Shown here piece by piece: positions 16,837-25,392 of a stretch of 64,000 bases of DNA (its first letter is position 1; the number at the start of each line of letters is the position of its first letter). Where the stretch lies: assembly GCA_035943635.1 (NCBI GenBank), contig DASZBX010000135.1:1-64000 (forward strand), in the 5' to 3' direction. Under the pieces are notes generated by a model. That model worked only from the letters and a program-made list of their open reading frames with translations. It made no database searches and was not told the origin of the DNA. The DNA comes from DASZBX01 sp035943635 (GTDB lineage: Bacteria > Actinomycetota > Actinomycetes > Streptomycetales > Catenulisporaceae). Made by a program: the position numbers and the translations under genes.

Positions 16837-16927
16837 GCGGATCAGACCAGGATGTGGTCGAGGTCGGGTGCTCCGGTGGTGCCGCTGCCGGAGCACCCGA
16901 CCTCGACCACATCCTGGTCTGATCCGC
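16837..16927. repeat. Perfect hairpin, 40-bp stem
   Basis: Positions 16837-16876 and 16888-16927 are perfect reverse complements (40 bp, ends GCGGATCAG… and …CTGATCCGC) around an 11-nt loop. It begins 4 bp after the previous hairpin. Stems this long and exact exceed normal terminators. Confidence 0.9.
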
Positions 16928-16931
16928 ATTC

Positions 16932-16965
16932 CCTGCCCGGGCCTGGGAAACCGGGTCCGGGCAGG
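16932..16965 (+). repeat. Hairpin capped by a GAAA tetraloop
   Basis: CCTGCCCGG (16932-16940) pairs with CCGGGCAGG (16957-16965); six further pairs (two G-U) extend the stem to a GAAA loop at 16947-16950. G-U pairs and a GNRA loop indicate selection at RNA level, e.g. a terminator or RNA element. From 16966 to 17186 nothing further is seen except AT-richer sequence that probably holds the promoter of the next gene. Confidence 0.6.
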
Positions 16966-17186
16966 AGCACAAAACAGCACCAGTGTAGACAAAAAGACCA
17001 GACGTCAGATCGTCACATCAACGATGCTTGAAAGTTCTCCTATTTATTCCTCCCCATGGTCTAGACTCCTGGCGTTCACGCAGCCAGAAGGCCATAACAA
17101 GATGACAACAAGGCCGATACACCCGGTGACCGCCCGGCCCGCCGGTGGCTGATGATCTCATCTTGAGCTAGTGGAGGAGGGGTTCG

Positions 17187-17975
17187 GTGCAAGGAATGCC
17201 GATGCCGGGGTCCGAAGGCGGACTCGGCTGGTTAGCGCTCGCCTACGGGACGTCCTGCCTGGGGTGTCTGCTCGGGCTCTCCGCCATGACGCGGGCCCGC
17301 TCCTCGGACGGCGGCGTCCGGGTGCGCTGGCTGCTGCTGTCCGCCGTCTCCATCGGCGGGACCGGGATCTGGGCGATGCACTTCATCGCGATGCTCGGCT
17401 TCAACCTGTCCGGTGCGCCGGTGACCTTCAACGTGCCGATCACCTTCGTCAGCCTGGTGGTCGCGGTCGCCGTGGTCGGCCTGGGCCTGACCATCGCGGC
17501 CGCCGGGCAGGGCGACCTGCGCTCGCTCGGGGTCGGCGGCACCATCACCGGCCTCGGGGTCGCCGCCATGCACTACCTGGGCATGTCCGCGGTGAACATG
17601 GGCGCCTCGGTCAGCTACAACACGCTGATCGTGCTCGCCTCGGTCGTGATCGCGGTGGTCGCGTCGATCGTGGCGCTGTGGTTCGCGATGAACGTGCGCG
17701 GTATCCCGGCCACGGTCGGCGCCGCCATGGTGATGGGTGTCGCCGTCACCGGCATGCACTACACCGGCATGGCCGCGATGAAGATGTACGCCGCGCCCTT
17801 GGGCACGCGCGAGGGCATGACGGCCGACCAGCTGCTGGCCCCGCTGCTCGGTGCGATCGGCGTGTTCACCATCGTGGCGCTGTTCGTGGCCGGCCTGGGC
17901 CCGACCGAGCGCGACCTCCAGCAGGAGAACGAGATCCGGGCCAACATCGAGAAGCTCGAAGCGATGCGGCAATAG
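17187..17975 (+). CDS. MHYT-domain integral membrane sensor
   Basis: A 262-residue membrane protein with about seven hydrophobic segments and three copies of the MHYT motif: AMHFIAMLGF, AMHYLGMSAV and GMHYTGMAAM. In this family the Met/His residues are thought to bind copper and sense small gases such as oxygen, CO or NO. There is no attached GGDEF/EAL or kinase domain; the protein ends with a short charged coiled-coil-like tail (QQENEIRANIEKLEAMRQ), so it would need a partner. The GTG start at 17187 follows GGAGG. Confidence 0.85.
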   Translation: MQGMPMPGSEGGLGWLALAYGTSCLGCLLGLSAMTRARSSDGGVRVRWLLLSAVSIGGTGIWAMHFIAMLGFNLSGAPVTFNVPITFVSLVVAVAVVGLGLTIAAAGQGDLRSLGVGGTITGLGVAAMHYLGMSAVNMGASVSYNTLIVLASVVIAVVASIVALWFAMNVRGIPATVGAAMVMGVAVTGMHYTGMAAMKMYAAPLGTREGMTADQLLAPLLGAIGVFTIVALFVAGLGPTERDLQQENEIRANIEKLEAMRQ

Positions 17976-17991
17976 TTTCGGCCGGCCGCGG

Positions 17992-18183
17992 TCACCCGGG
18001 CGGCGGCCTGCTCGCGAACACCCAGCGGTTGTTGCCGAGCGCGTCGTCCGGCTCGGGGTGCGGGCCGCGGCCGAGCCGGCGGGTGAAGTCGAACGGGGTG
18101 CGCACCTTCGCACTCCAGCCCCGGCCGGCCAGGTCGACGACCGAGTCCGGCCGCGGCTCGGCGTTTTCCGCCTGTCCCTTCGG
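17992..18183 (-). pseudogene. Possible gene remnant (C-terminal fragment)
   Basis: On the minus strand an open frame with no start codon, normal GC-rich third positions and a stop at 17992-17994 reads VDLAGRGWSAKVRTPFDFTR, then GPHPEPDDALGNNRWVF. It looks like the end of a real protein, but the upstream part is lost by 18190. No family could be assigned. It could equally be a chance frame. Confidence 0.3.
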
Positions 18184-18309
18184 GAGTGAGTGGGGCGCTT
18201 TTCACTATCCGGGCGGCGGGGCGGCCGAGCATAGAGGGTCCTGCGATGTTCACCCGAATGAGCGAAATCGGCGGAAATGTCGAGTGCTGAGACCGAACGC
18301 GGACCCGGA

Positions 18310-19155
18310 TCAGGACCCGAAGGTCTGCGCGCCGATCACGTGCAGCAGCCGCAGTTTCTCGGCGTTCTCGCTACCGGGCGTCGCGGTGAACACGAGCAGC
18401 ACCTGATCCTGGTCGGGGTCCAGCAGGACCTGGCAGAACAGCTCGATCAGGCCCACCTGCGGGTGACTGAACCGCTTGTGCCGGCCGGTCGGCTTGAGCC
18501 CGACCTCGTGCTGGACCCAGAGCGCGGCGAACTGCGGGCTGATCCGGCCCAGCTCCGCGGCCAGAACCGCCGCGGGCGAGTCCGGGCCCTGCCGGGCGAC
18601 CGCCTGGCGCAGCTGCGCGGTGAACTCGCGGCCGTGCCGGTCGTGGTCCTCCTCGGGGTAGATCCGGCGCGAGTCCGGGTCGGTGTACCAGCGGTAGATG
18701 ATGCTGCGCGCGAGCCCGGTGAAGTGCGTCTCGTCGCCGACCAGGGCGACGGCCAGCGGGGTCTGCACCAGGGTCTCGCCCAGGCCGGAGATCACCTGCG
18801 CCGGGGTGTCGGCGAGCCGGTCGAGCACCCGCAGCATGCCGGGGCTGACGTGGTCGCCGCGGCCGGTCCGCGGGCGGGCGCCGTGCCCGGCCAGCAGGAA
18901 CAGGTGGTCGCGTTCGGCCAGGCTCAGGTGCAGGGCGCGGGCGATCGAGGCGAGGATCTGCTCGGACGGCTGCGGGCCGCCGCCGCGTTCGATCCGGCTG
19001 TAGTAGTCCGCCGACATCTCGGCCAGCGCGGCGACCTCCTCGCGGCGCAGCCCCGGGGTGCGCCGGCGGGCACCCCGGGGCAGCCCGACGTCCTGCGGCT
19101 GCAGGGCCTCGCGGCGGGTGCGCAGGAAGCGGGCGAGGTCGTCGCGGTCCATCAT
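18310..19155 (-). CDS. XRE-family regulator with MmyB-like ligand-binding domain
   Basis: A 281-residue regulator. The N-terminal helix-turn-helix (FLRTRREALQPQDVGLP, LRREEVAALAEMSADYYSRI, residues 8-85) is followed by a PAS-like MmyB C-terminal domain (GLARSIIYRWYTDPDSR, HPQVGLIELFCQVLLDPDQD, TATPGSENAEKLRLLHVIG). Related regulators often repress nearby oxidoreductases and bind fatty-acid-like ligands. The ATG at 19155 follows CGGAGA. The neighbouring hydrolase gene and divergent SDR are likely targets. A broken relative lies at 47600-47909. Confidence 0.88.
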   Translation of the reverse strand: MMDRDDLARFLRTRREALQPQDVGLPRGARRRTPGLRREEVAALAEMSADYYSRIERGGGPQPSEQILASIARALHLSLAERDHLFLLAGHGARPRTGRGDHVSPGMLRVLDRLADTPAQVISGLGETLVQTPLAVALVGDETHFTGLARSIIYRWYTDPDSRRIYPEEDHDRHGREFTAQLRQAVARQGPDSPAAVLAAELGRISPQFAALWVQHEVGLKPTGRHKRFSHPQVGLIELFCQVLLDPDQDQVLLVFTATPGSENAEKLRLLHVIGAQTFGS

Positions 19156-19199
19156 CGTCTCCGGGTCGGGCTGGGTCTAGGAGCCACCGTAGTCCGGGC

Positions 19200-20186
19200 T
19201 CAGCCCGCGGCGGCCGGGCTCAGCGCCGAGGCCCACTCGATCACCGTGTCACTGTAGGTGTGCGGGTCGCGGTTGTGCATCGAGTGCGCCGCGTCCGGGA
19301 AGGAGCGCAGGGTGAAGGACTGGCCGGCGGCTTCGACCAGTTCGCGGGCCCGGCGCACCTGGAGGTCGCTGATCGCGCCCAAGGTCGCCCCGGACTGCTC
19401 GTCCTGGCCGTGCCAGTGGTGGGTGAACAGGACCGGGGCCTTGATCCGGCTGAGCAGGTTCTCGTGATCGCACGCCGCGGTGGCCAGGCCGCTGGTGAAC
19501 GCCCGGGCCCACTCCGGGTCGTACTCGCGCAGGTTCTGCGGCGGCCCGTCCGGGCGCGGGCCCGGCAGCGGCGGGAACATGTGCTGGCGCGCCTGGAGCA
19601 GGTAGCCGGGCAGTTCGGTCGGCACGGCCTTCATCAGACCGTCGAAGTCGCCGATCGACCACTGGTCGCCGAGCCACTTGTTCCACCACAGCATCGACGG
19701 GCCCATGCCCTGCCGGATCGGCGTCCCGCACGAGGTGGTTGCCTCGGAGGCGAACAGCGGCGCGTCCTCCAGCACCGCGCCGCGGATCTGGCCGGGCTTG
19801 GCGAACGCGGCCAGCCAGGCCGCGAGCACCCCGCCGGAGGAGTTGCCGGCCGCGACCACCGGGCGCCCGACCACCAGGTCGAGGAACCGGACCAGGTCGT
19901 TGCCGAAGTTGTCCAGCGTGTAGCGGCCGGGCGTCCAGGTCGAGCGGCCCTGGCCGCGCAGGTCGACCGCGAAGCACTGGAAGTGCTCGGCCAGCAGCGG
20001 CAGCGCGGGCTCGTAACCCCACCAGGACTCGGACTGGGCCGGGACCAGCAGCAGCGCCGGGCGGGCCGGGTCCCCGGCGACCGCGTAGTTCAACCGCACC
20101 TCGCCGAGGTCGACGGTGTGTTCCTCGAACGCGTGCGGCACGAACACGCCGGCCCGGTCCTCGGCTTCCAGATATCTCGCGGCCAC
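19200..20186 (-). CDS. Alpha/beta-fold hydrolase, 328 residues
   Basis: A cytoplasmic alpha/beta hydrolase with LLLVPAQSESWWGYEPALPL, DLRGQGRSTWTPGRYTLDN, the nucleophile elbow AGNSSGGVLAAW, and the catalytic histidine in PDAAHSMHNRDPH. Its frame stays open far upstream, but GTG 20186 is the real start: AAGGGG lies 7 nt before it and the conserved part begins soon after. Divergent from the SDR gene at 20466 across 279 bp. Confidence 0.8.
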   Translation of the reverse strand: MAARYLEAEDRAGVFVPHAFEEHTVDLGEVRLNYAVAGDPARPALLLVPAQSESWWGYEPALPLLAEHFQCFAVDLRGQGRSTWTPGRYTLDNFGNDLVRFLDLVVGRPVVAAGNSSGGVLAAWLAAFAKPGQIRGAVLEDAPLFASEATTSCGTPIRQGMGPSMLWWNKWLGDQWSIGDFDGLMKAVPTELPGYLLQARQHMFPPLPGPRPDGPPQNLREYDPEWARAFTSGLATAACDHENLLSRIKAPVLFTHHWHGQDEQSGATLGAISDLQVRRARELVEAAGQSFTLRSFPDAAHSMHNRDPHTYSDTVIEWASALSPAAAG

Positions 20187-20465
20187 AGGTGCACCCCTTC
20201 TGTCGGCGGGGCGGCCCGGCGCGCCGACTGCGCCGCCGGACGGTTGCCGCCCGCCACCTCCACTGTGTCCCGTAACGCGCGGGACCGCCAGGCACGGCCT
20301 ATCCACTGCACGCCGAGCAGTGGCTAAGCGTGGCCTTGTTGGGTTCCCGAGCGCGGGGTCAACTGGATACGGCGCCCACCGAATCCAGGGGCGACCGCAG
20401 CTGGCTGGTACGTCACCACACCGATCCGCGGTGCGCGCACGGACCACAGACCGAAGGGGAACATC

Positions 20466-21365
20466 GTGCCGAAGACCGAGTGGACCGCCCGGAACCTGCC
20501 GGACCTGACCGGCCGCACCGCGGTCGTCACCGGGGCGACCAGCGGCATCGGCCTGGTCGCGGCCCGCGAACTGGCCCGGGCCGGGGCCCAGGTGACCCTC
20601 GCGGTCCGGGACCCGGCCAAGGGCGCCCGGGTCGCCGCGGACCTGCCCGGGCAGGTGCAGGTGCGGCGGCTGGACGTCGCCGACCTGCGCTCGGTGCGCG
20701 AGTTCGCCCGCGAGTGGACCGGGCCGCTGGACCTGCTGATCAACAACGCGGGCATCATGCAGGTCCCGCTGGCCCGGACCGCCGACGGCTTCGAATCGCA
20801 GGCCGCCACCAACTACTTCGGTCCGTTCGCGCTCACCGGACTGCTGCTGCCGCAGATCACCGGCCGCGTGGTCACGATCTCCTCCCAGCTGCACCGCCGC
20901 GGGCGCCTGCACACCGACGACCTGAACTGGGAACGGCGCAAGTACAACCCGACCGGCGCGTACTGCGACTCCAAACTGTGCGCGACCATGTTCGCCCTGG
21001 AGCTCGACCGGCGCCTCACGGCCGCCGGCAGCCGGGTCCGCTCGCTGGTCGCGCACCCGGGCATCGCGCCCACCAACCTCGTCGCGCACGTCGGCGGCCT
21101 GCCCGGATTGGTGAACCGCGCAATGGCGTTCATGGTCAACGACGTCGAGCGCGCCGCGCTGCCGACGCTGTACGCCGCGACCGAGGACGTGCCCGGCGGC
21201 TCGTACATCGGCCCCGACGGTCTCGGCAGCATCAAGGGCCACCCCGCGATCGGCCGCCCGGCCAAGGCGGCGACCGACCAGCAGGTCGCCGCGCGCCTGT
21301 GGGAGGTCACCGCGGCGCTCACCGGGATCGACATCCAGCTGCCCGACAGTACCCTGTCTCACTGA
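20466..21365 (+). CDS. Short-chain dehydrogenase/reductase (retinol-dehydrogenase-like)
   Basis: A 299-residue SDR with cofactor motif TGATSGIGLVAARELARAG, LDLLINNAG, the catalytic serine region TISSQLHRRG and YCDSKLCATMFALELDRRL, then HPGIAPTNL. This pattern is typical of the larger oxidoreductase/retinol dehydrogenase-like SDRs. The GTG at 20466 follows GAAGGGGA. Divergent from the hydrolase and probably under the nearby MmyB-type regulator, as often seen for such pairs; inference. Confidence 0.85.
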   Translation: MPKTEWTARNLPDLTGRTAVVTGATSGIGLVAARELARAGAQVTLAVRDPAKGARVAADLPGQVQVRRLDVADLRSVREFAREWTGPLDLLINNAGIMQVPLARTADGFESQAATNYFGPFALTGLLLPQITGRVVTISSQLHRRGRLHTDDLNWERRKYNPTGAYCDSKLCATMFALELDRRLTAAGSRVRSLVAHPGIAPTNLVAHVGGLPGLVNRAMAFMVNDVERAALPTLYAATEDVPGGSYIGPDGLGSIKGHPAIGRPAKAATDQQVAARLWEVTAALTGIDIQLPDSTLSH

Positions 21366-21413
21366 GAAACCCAGGCGCACCAAGGCCATCGCTGCCCGGG
21401 CGCGCCGCCGAGC

Positions 21414-22130
21414 TCAGTGCTCGTGCGCCGGATCGGCCAGCGTGGCCAGTCCGTCCAGCAGCCAGTCCAGGATCGTGTCGAAGGTCTGCGGCGGCCGGTC
21501 GTGCCGGGTCGGGTCGGCGGCCCAGGCGCTGAAGTGCGGGTGCGCGCCGGCCGCGGCGATCCGGGTCAGGTACGGTTCGACCGCCGCGGTCAGGTCCTCG
21601 TCGCCCGCGATGTCGGCCCGGGCCCGCATCGTCTGCTCCTCCAGCAGCGCCAGCCCGGAGCCCAGGACGTGCCCGAGCACCGTGTTGACGAACCCCATCC
21701 GGGTGGCCGCGGGCAGGCCCAGCGGGTCGAGTTCGGCGAGCGCGGCCTCGTACAGGGCCAGGGCGTTGGGGCCGAGCGGCGGGCGGGCGAAGGCGAGCCG
21801 GGCGAACCAGGGGTGGGCCTGGACCGCGGCCCAGCCGGAGCGGCCCAGCGAGCGCAGCGCCGGCCGCCAGCCCCGGCCCCGGGGGACGGCGAACTGCCCG
21901 TAGACCTGGTCGGCCATCAGGTCGGCCAGTCCGTCCTTGCTGCCGACATACCGGTACAGGGCCATCGGGCTGCGCACCCCGACGCTCGCGGCCAGGGCGC
22001 GCATGGTGATCTCGCCGCCCGGCTCCCGGTCGGCCAGGCCGATCGCGGCCCCGACGATCTCCGCGCGGCTGAGCGCGGGCCTGGTCCGGGGCGGCTCCGG
22101 CTCTTCCAGCCACAGTGGTCTGTCGTTCAT
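21414..22130 (-). CDS. TetR-family transcriptional repressor
   Basis: A 238-residue TetR regulator. The DNA-binding head comprises SRAEIVGAAIGLADREPGGE and ITMRALAASVGVRSPMALYRYVGSKDGL (residues 21-70); the C-terminal half resembles the TetR_C-type ligand domain (ALRSLGRSGWAAVQAHPWFARL). It is divergent from an FAD monooxygenase with only 37 bp between the two start codons. ATG 22130 is 9 nt from a TAGGCT -10 box, so the mRNA is probably leaderless. It should repress itself and the monooxygenase through the palindrome at 22148-22190. Confidence 0.88.
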   Translation of the reverse strand: MNDRPLWLEEPEPPRTRPALSRAEIVGAAIGLADREPGGEITMRALAASVGVRSPMALYRYVGSKDGLADLMADQVYGQFAVPRGRGWRPALRSLGRSGWAAVQAHPWFARLAFARPPLGPNALALYEAALAELDPLGLPAATRMGFVNTVLGHVLGSGLALLEEQTMRARADIAGDEDLTAAVEPYLTRIAAAGAHPHFSAWAADPTRHDRPPQTFDTILDWLLDGLATLADPAHEH

Positions 22131-22190
22131 TTGACCCCAGCCTAGCAGTCTGTGTACGTTGTCCACCATGAGTGGACAACGTACACAGAC
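22131..22190. promoter_or_regulatory. Overlapping divergent promoters under a 19-bp-arm TetR operator
   Basis: GTCTGTGTACGTTGTCCAC (22148-22166) and its exact reverse complement (22172-22190) flank a 5-nt spacer that contains the monooxygenase ATG. The monooxygenase promoter reads TTGACC (22131-22136), 18 bp, TACGTT (22155-22160), placing the transcript start at the ATG 22168. On the other strand TGGACA (22165-22160) and TAGGCT (22144-22139) can serve tetR, though with a short 15-bp spacer. The operator covers the -10 and start of one gene and the -35 of the other. Confidence 0.75.
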
Positions 22191-23613
22191 ACGCTCACAG
22201 GCCGAGGTCCTGATCGTCGGCGGGGGACTGGTGGGCCTGAGCGCGGCCCTGCTGCTGCGGCACCACGGCGTCGGCGCGACACTCGTCGAGAAGCACGCGA
22301 CGACCTCCCCGCAGCCCAAAGCGCGCCGATTCCACATGCGCACGATGGAGATCTTCCGCGAACTCGGCCTGGCCGCCCTCGTGCACGACGCGGCCCGGGA
22401 CCTGGCCGGACACGACCACTTCGCCGCGGGCCGCACCCTCGCGGACAGCGCGCAGAAACCGCTGTGGCTGCCCAACGGCGGCGACATCCCGGACCTGAGC
22501 CCCGAACTGCCGTGCCTGATCGCGCAGGACATCCTCGAACCGGTACTGCGGCAGGCGGCCGTGGCGGCGGGCGTCGACGTCCGCTTCGAGACGGAACTGA
22601 CCGGCTTCCGGCAGACGGACGAGGCCGTCATCGCCGCACTCAGCCCGCGCGGCGCCGCCCCCGAGGAGATCCGCGCACGCCACCTCATCGCGGCCGACGG
22701 AGCGCGCAGCGGCATACGCACCACCCTCGGCATCACCCGCTCCGGCCGCGGCGCAGTCGGCCAACCCGGCGTGAACGTCTACTTCACCGCCGACCTCGCC
22801 GACGTCGTGCGCGGCCGGGAGTTCAACCTCTGCCAGATCCAGCACCCGGACGCACCCGGCTGGCTCGCCTCGGTCGACGGCCGCCGCCGCTGGGTCTTCA
22901 TGGCCTCCGGCACCGAGACCGACCGCGACTGGCCCCGGCTGCTGCGCACCGCGCTCGGCGTGCCCGCGCCGGAACTACGCGTGCTGAGCGTCCTGGCCTG
23001 GCAGGCGGAGATGCTGGTGGCCGACACGTACTCGGCCGGCCGGATCCACCTCGCCGGGGACGCCGCCCACGTGATGCCCGCCTACGCCGCCGCCGGCGCC
23101 AACACCGGGATCGCCGACGCGCACAACCTCGCCTGGAAACTCGCCGCCGTGCTGCGCGCCGAAGCCGACCCGGCCCTGCTGGCCAGCTACCACGCCGAGC
23201 GCCGGCCGGCCGGCTGGTTCGCCGCCGACCAGTCCGCCCGCCGCTCGGCCGACCCCGGCCGGGCCGACCCGGCCCTCGCGCACCCGTTCGTGCTCGCCGC
23301 CGGCGCCTTCCAGTACCCCGCGGGCGCGCTCGTGCCGGACGGAACCGTCGAACCGGTCACCGAGTTCGCCCCGGCCGGGCGGGTCGGCACCCGGATCCCG
23401 CACCGCTGGCTGGACCAGGCGCGCACCCGCTCCACGGTCGACCTGGCCGGACCCGGCTGGGCAGTACTCAGCCCGAGCCCGGCCACGGCCGACTTCCTCG
23501 CCGCCGGAGAACACCTGCTGCTGCGCCCGGACCACGTCGTGGCCTGGCGCGGCAGTTCCCCGGCCGAGGCCCACGCCGTGCGCGCGAAACTGCTCGCCGG
23601 CTCAGCCCTCTGA
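22168..23613 (+). CDS. FAD-dependent aromatic monooxygenase (PheA/TfdB type)
   Basis: A 481-residue class A flavoprotein hydroxylase. It has the FAD/Rossmann motif VLIVGGGLVGLSAALLLRHHG (residues 14-34), the DG motif AADGARSGIR, and the second FAD motif RIHLAGDAAHVMPAYAAAGA with NTGIADAHNLAWKLA. It should hydroxylate an aromatic or polyketide-like substrate with NAD(P)H and oxygen; the C-terminal part is shorter than in full-length phenol hydroxylases. ATG 22168 is preferred to an in-frame TTG 9 nt upstream. The first codons lie inside the operator. TetR control suggests induction by the substrate, either for detoxification or catabolism. Confidence 0.87.
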   Translation: MSGQRTQTRSQAEVLIVGGGLVGLSAALLLRHHGVGATLVEKHATTSPQPKARRFHMRTMEIFRELGLAALVHDAARDLAGHDHFAAGRTLADSAQKPLWLPNGGDIPDLSPELPCLIAQDILEPVLRQAAVAAGVDVRFETELTGFRQTDEAVIAALSPRGAAPEEIRARHLIAADGARSGIRTTLGITRSGRGAVGQPGVNVYFTADLADVVRGREFNLCQIQHPDAPGWLASVDGRRRWVFMASGTETDRDWPRLLRTALGVPAPELRVLSVLAWQAEMLVADTYSAGRIHLAGDAAHVMPAYAAAGANTGIADAHNLAWKLAAVLRAEADPALLASYHAERRPAGWFAADQSARRSADPGRADPALAHPFVLAAGAFQYPAGALVPDGTVEPVTEFAPAGRVGTRIPHRWLDQARTRSTVDLAGPGWAVLSPSPATADFLAAGEHLLLRPDHVVAWRGSSPAEAHAVRAKLLAGSAL

Positions 23614-23636
23614 CACGACTGCCGGGGTCGGGCGGG

Positions 23637-24152
23637 TCACCACTGCTCGCGGTGCACCACCTCGTCGAACGGCCGCCGGGCCGGCTTGACCAGCGGAGTC
23701 AGCGGCCGGTCGGCCGGATAGCCGACCCCGATGAGGTAGGAGACGACCCGCCCCTCCGGCACGCCCAGGATCTCCCGGGCGGCGGCCTGGTCCCCGACCG
23801 CCGAATGCCCGGTGCCGATGCCCAGGTCGGTCGCGGCCAGCAGCATGGCATAGGTGGCCTGACCCAGGTCGTACTGGTCGATCACGCGGGTGCGGTCGTC
23901 CTCCGGCTCCGGCACGACCAGCGCGATCGCGGCCGGGGCGCCGGCGATGTGGCCCGCGCCCTGCCACACGGTCGACAGCCGCTGCAGCCGCTCGGGGTCG
24001 GTGACCAGGACGAAGTCCCAGTGCTGCCGGTTCGACGCCGACGGCGCCCGCCAGCCGGCCTCGGCGATGCGCTCCAGATCGCTCTGGGCGACCGGATCGG
24101 CGGTGTAGCCGCGTACGTTGCGCCGGGCCCGGATCGCGTCCCAGGTTTCCAC
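23637..24152 (-). CDS. Nitroreductase-family FMN oxidoreductase
   Basis: A 171-residue nitroreductase-fold protein with the signature AIRARRNVRGYTADPV, WRAPSASNRQHWDFVLV, a central LGQATYAMLLAATDLGIGT and C-terminal GVGYPAD. Members reduce nitro groups, quinones or flavins with NAD(P)H. The GTG start at 24152 follows AGGAG by 6 nt. It converges on the FAD monooxygenase with 23 bp between stops. Confidence 0.85.
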   Translation of the reverse strand: METWDAIRARRNVRGYTADPVAQSDLERIAEAGWRAPSASNRQHWDFVLVTDPERLQRLSTVWQGAGHIAGAPAAIALVVPEPEDDRTRVIDQYDLGQATYAMLLAATDLGIGTGHSAVGDQAAAREILGVPEGRVVSYLIGVGYPADRPLTPLVKPARRPFDEVVHREQW

Positions 24153-24309
24153 TGCGTTCTCCTCGGTATGTCGGTCAGCTCGGAGGGCCGCGGCTTCACA
24201 ACCGCGCCCTGCCGTCACAACCGGCGATTTGCGACCCGCATTCCCGCTGCCACCGCACCGCGTCAACCCGTGGTCACCGTGAGCTCCCCGGCCCCGCCCG
24301 GCCGCCTTG

Positions 24310-24368
24310 CTGACAGCCGCTGTCAGGATCGGCCGGAATCTGTCAGCGGGCTGTGCGCGGCTTATCAG
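24310..24368. promoter_or_regulatory. TGTCAG-type repeats upstream of the ABC exporter
   Basis: CTGACAGC-C-GCTGTCAG (24310-24326) is a perfect palindrome with 8-bp arms; TGTCAG recurs at 24341 and the near-copy TATCAG starts at 24363. Such repeats 68-126 bp before the exporter start codon could bind a TetR/PadR-type dimer or a SARP such as the AfsR-like protein encoded next door. Which one is not decidable here. Confidence 0.4.
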
Positions 24369-24435
24369 CGCCGCCCGCCATGCTTCGAGGGTAGCCAGAA
24401 CCTCCTGGCACGGAATGCGGGAGCAGGAGCGATTC

Positions 24436-25392
24436 ATGACCAACGCAATCGAGGCGGAAGGCCTCGTCAAGCACTTCGGGGAGACGAAGGCCCTCCAGGG
24501 GGTCGACCTCGTCGCACAGCCGGGCACCGTGCACGCCGTACTCGGCCCCAACGGCGCCGGCAAGACCACCGCCGTGCGGATCCTGGCCACCCTGACCGTC
24601 GCGGACGGCGGCACGGCCCGGGTCGGCGGCTACGACACGGTCCGGGACGCGCAGAAGGTGCGCCAGATGATCGGCCTGACCGGGCAGTACGCCTCGGTCG
24701 ACGAGGACCTGACCGGGACCGAGAACCTGGTCCTGATCGGCCGGCTGCTGGACCTGACCGGCCGCGCGGCCAAGGACCGGGCGGCCGAGCTGCTCGGCTG
24801 GTTCGACCTGGCCGAGGCGGCCAAGCGCCCGGCCAAGACCTACTCCGGCGGCATGCGCCGACGGCTGGACCTGGCCGCGAGCCTGGTCGGCCGGCCCAGC
24901 GTGATCTTCCTGGACGAGCCGACCACCGGCCTTGACCCGGCCAAGCGCGAGGACATGTGGGGCGTGGTGCGCAAGCTGGTCGCCGACGGCTCGACCGTGC
25001 TGCTGACCACCCAGTACCTGGAGGAGGCGGACGCGCTGGCCGACGAGGTCACCGTGATCGACCACGGCCTGGTGATCGCGCACGACACCCCGCTGGGCCT
25101 CAAGCGGGTCATCGGCGGCCAGACCCTGGAGGTCCAGCCCTCCGACCCGGGCCGGATGGACGAGGTCAGGGTGATCCTCGGCACGGTCGGCACCAAGGAG
25201 CCGGAGTCGCTGCGCAAGGGCGTGCTGACAGTACCGGTGACCGATGACGCCGCGATGACCGACGTGGTCGCCCGGCTCGGCGCCGCGGGCATCTCGGTGG
25301 CCGAGCTCTCCCTGCACCTGCCCAGCCTCGATGAAGTCTTCTTCACCCTGATCGGCCGGACCACGGCCACCGACGAGGAGATCGCCGCATGA
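24436..25392 (+). CDS. ABC transporter ATP-binding protein, DrrA-like
   Basis: A 318-residue ABC ATPase of the daunorubicin-resistance (DrrA) type. It has Walker A GPNGAGKTT, the signature YSGGMRRRLDLA, Walker B VIFLDEPTTGLDP, the H-loop-like TTQYLEEADALAD (Gln instead of His, as in many DrrA proteins) and a C-terminal extension of about 80 residues (SLHLPSLDEVFFTLIGR). The open frame continues upstream, but ATG 24436 has GGAG before it and the family N-terminus. It overlaps the permease gene by ATGA. Together they form a drug or natural-product exporter. Confidence 0.9.
   Translation: MTNAIEAEGLVKHFGETKALQGVDLVAQPGTVHAVLGPNGAGKTTAVRILATLTVADGGTARVGGYDTVRDAQKVRQMIGLTGQYASVDEDLTGTENLVLIGRLLDLTGRAAKDRAAELLGWFDLAEAAKRPAKTYSGGMRRRLDLAASLVGRPSVIFLDEPTTGLDPAKREDMWGVVRKLVADGSTVLLTTQYLEEADALADEVTVIDHGLVIAHDTPLGLKRVIGGQTLEVQPSDPGRMDEVRVILGTVGTKEPESLRKGVLTVPVTDDAAMTDVVARLGAAGISVAELSLHLPSLDEVFFTLIGRTTATDEEIAA

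Noticed and set aside
20187..21389. N-terminal extension of the alpha/beta hydrolase frame back to 21389
   Set aside because: The extension is antisense to the SDR gene and not protein-like; GTG 20186 has a good ribosome site.
24307..24435. Upstream extension of the DrrA-like frame
   Set aside because: It lies in the repeat-containing control region; ATG 24436 has GGAG and matches the family start.
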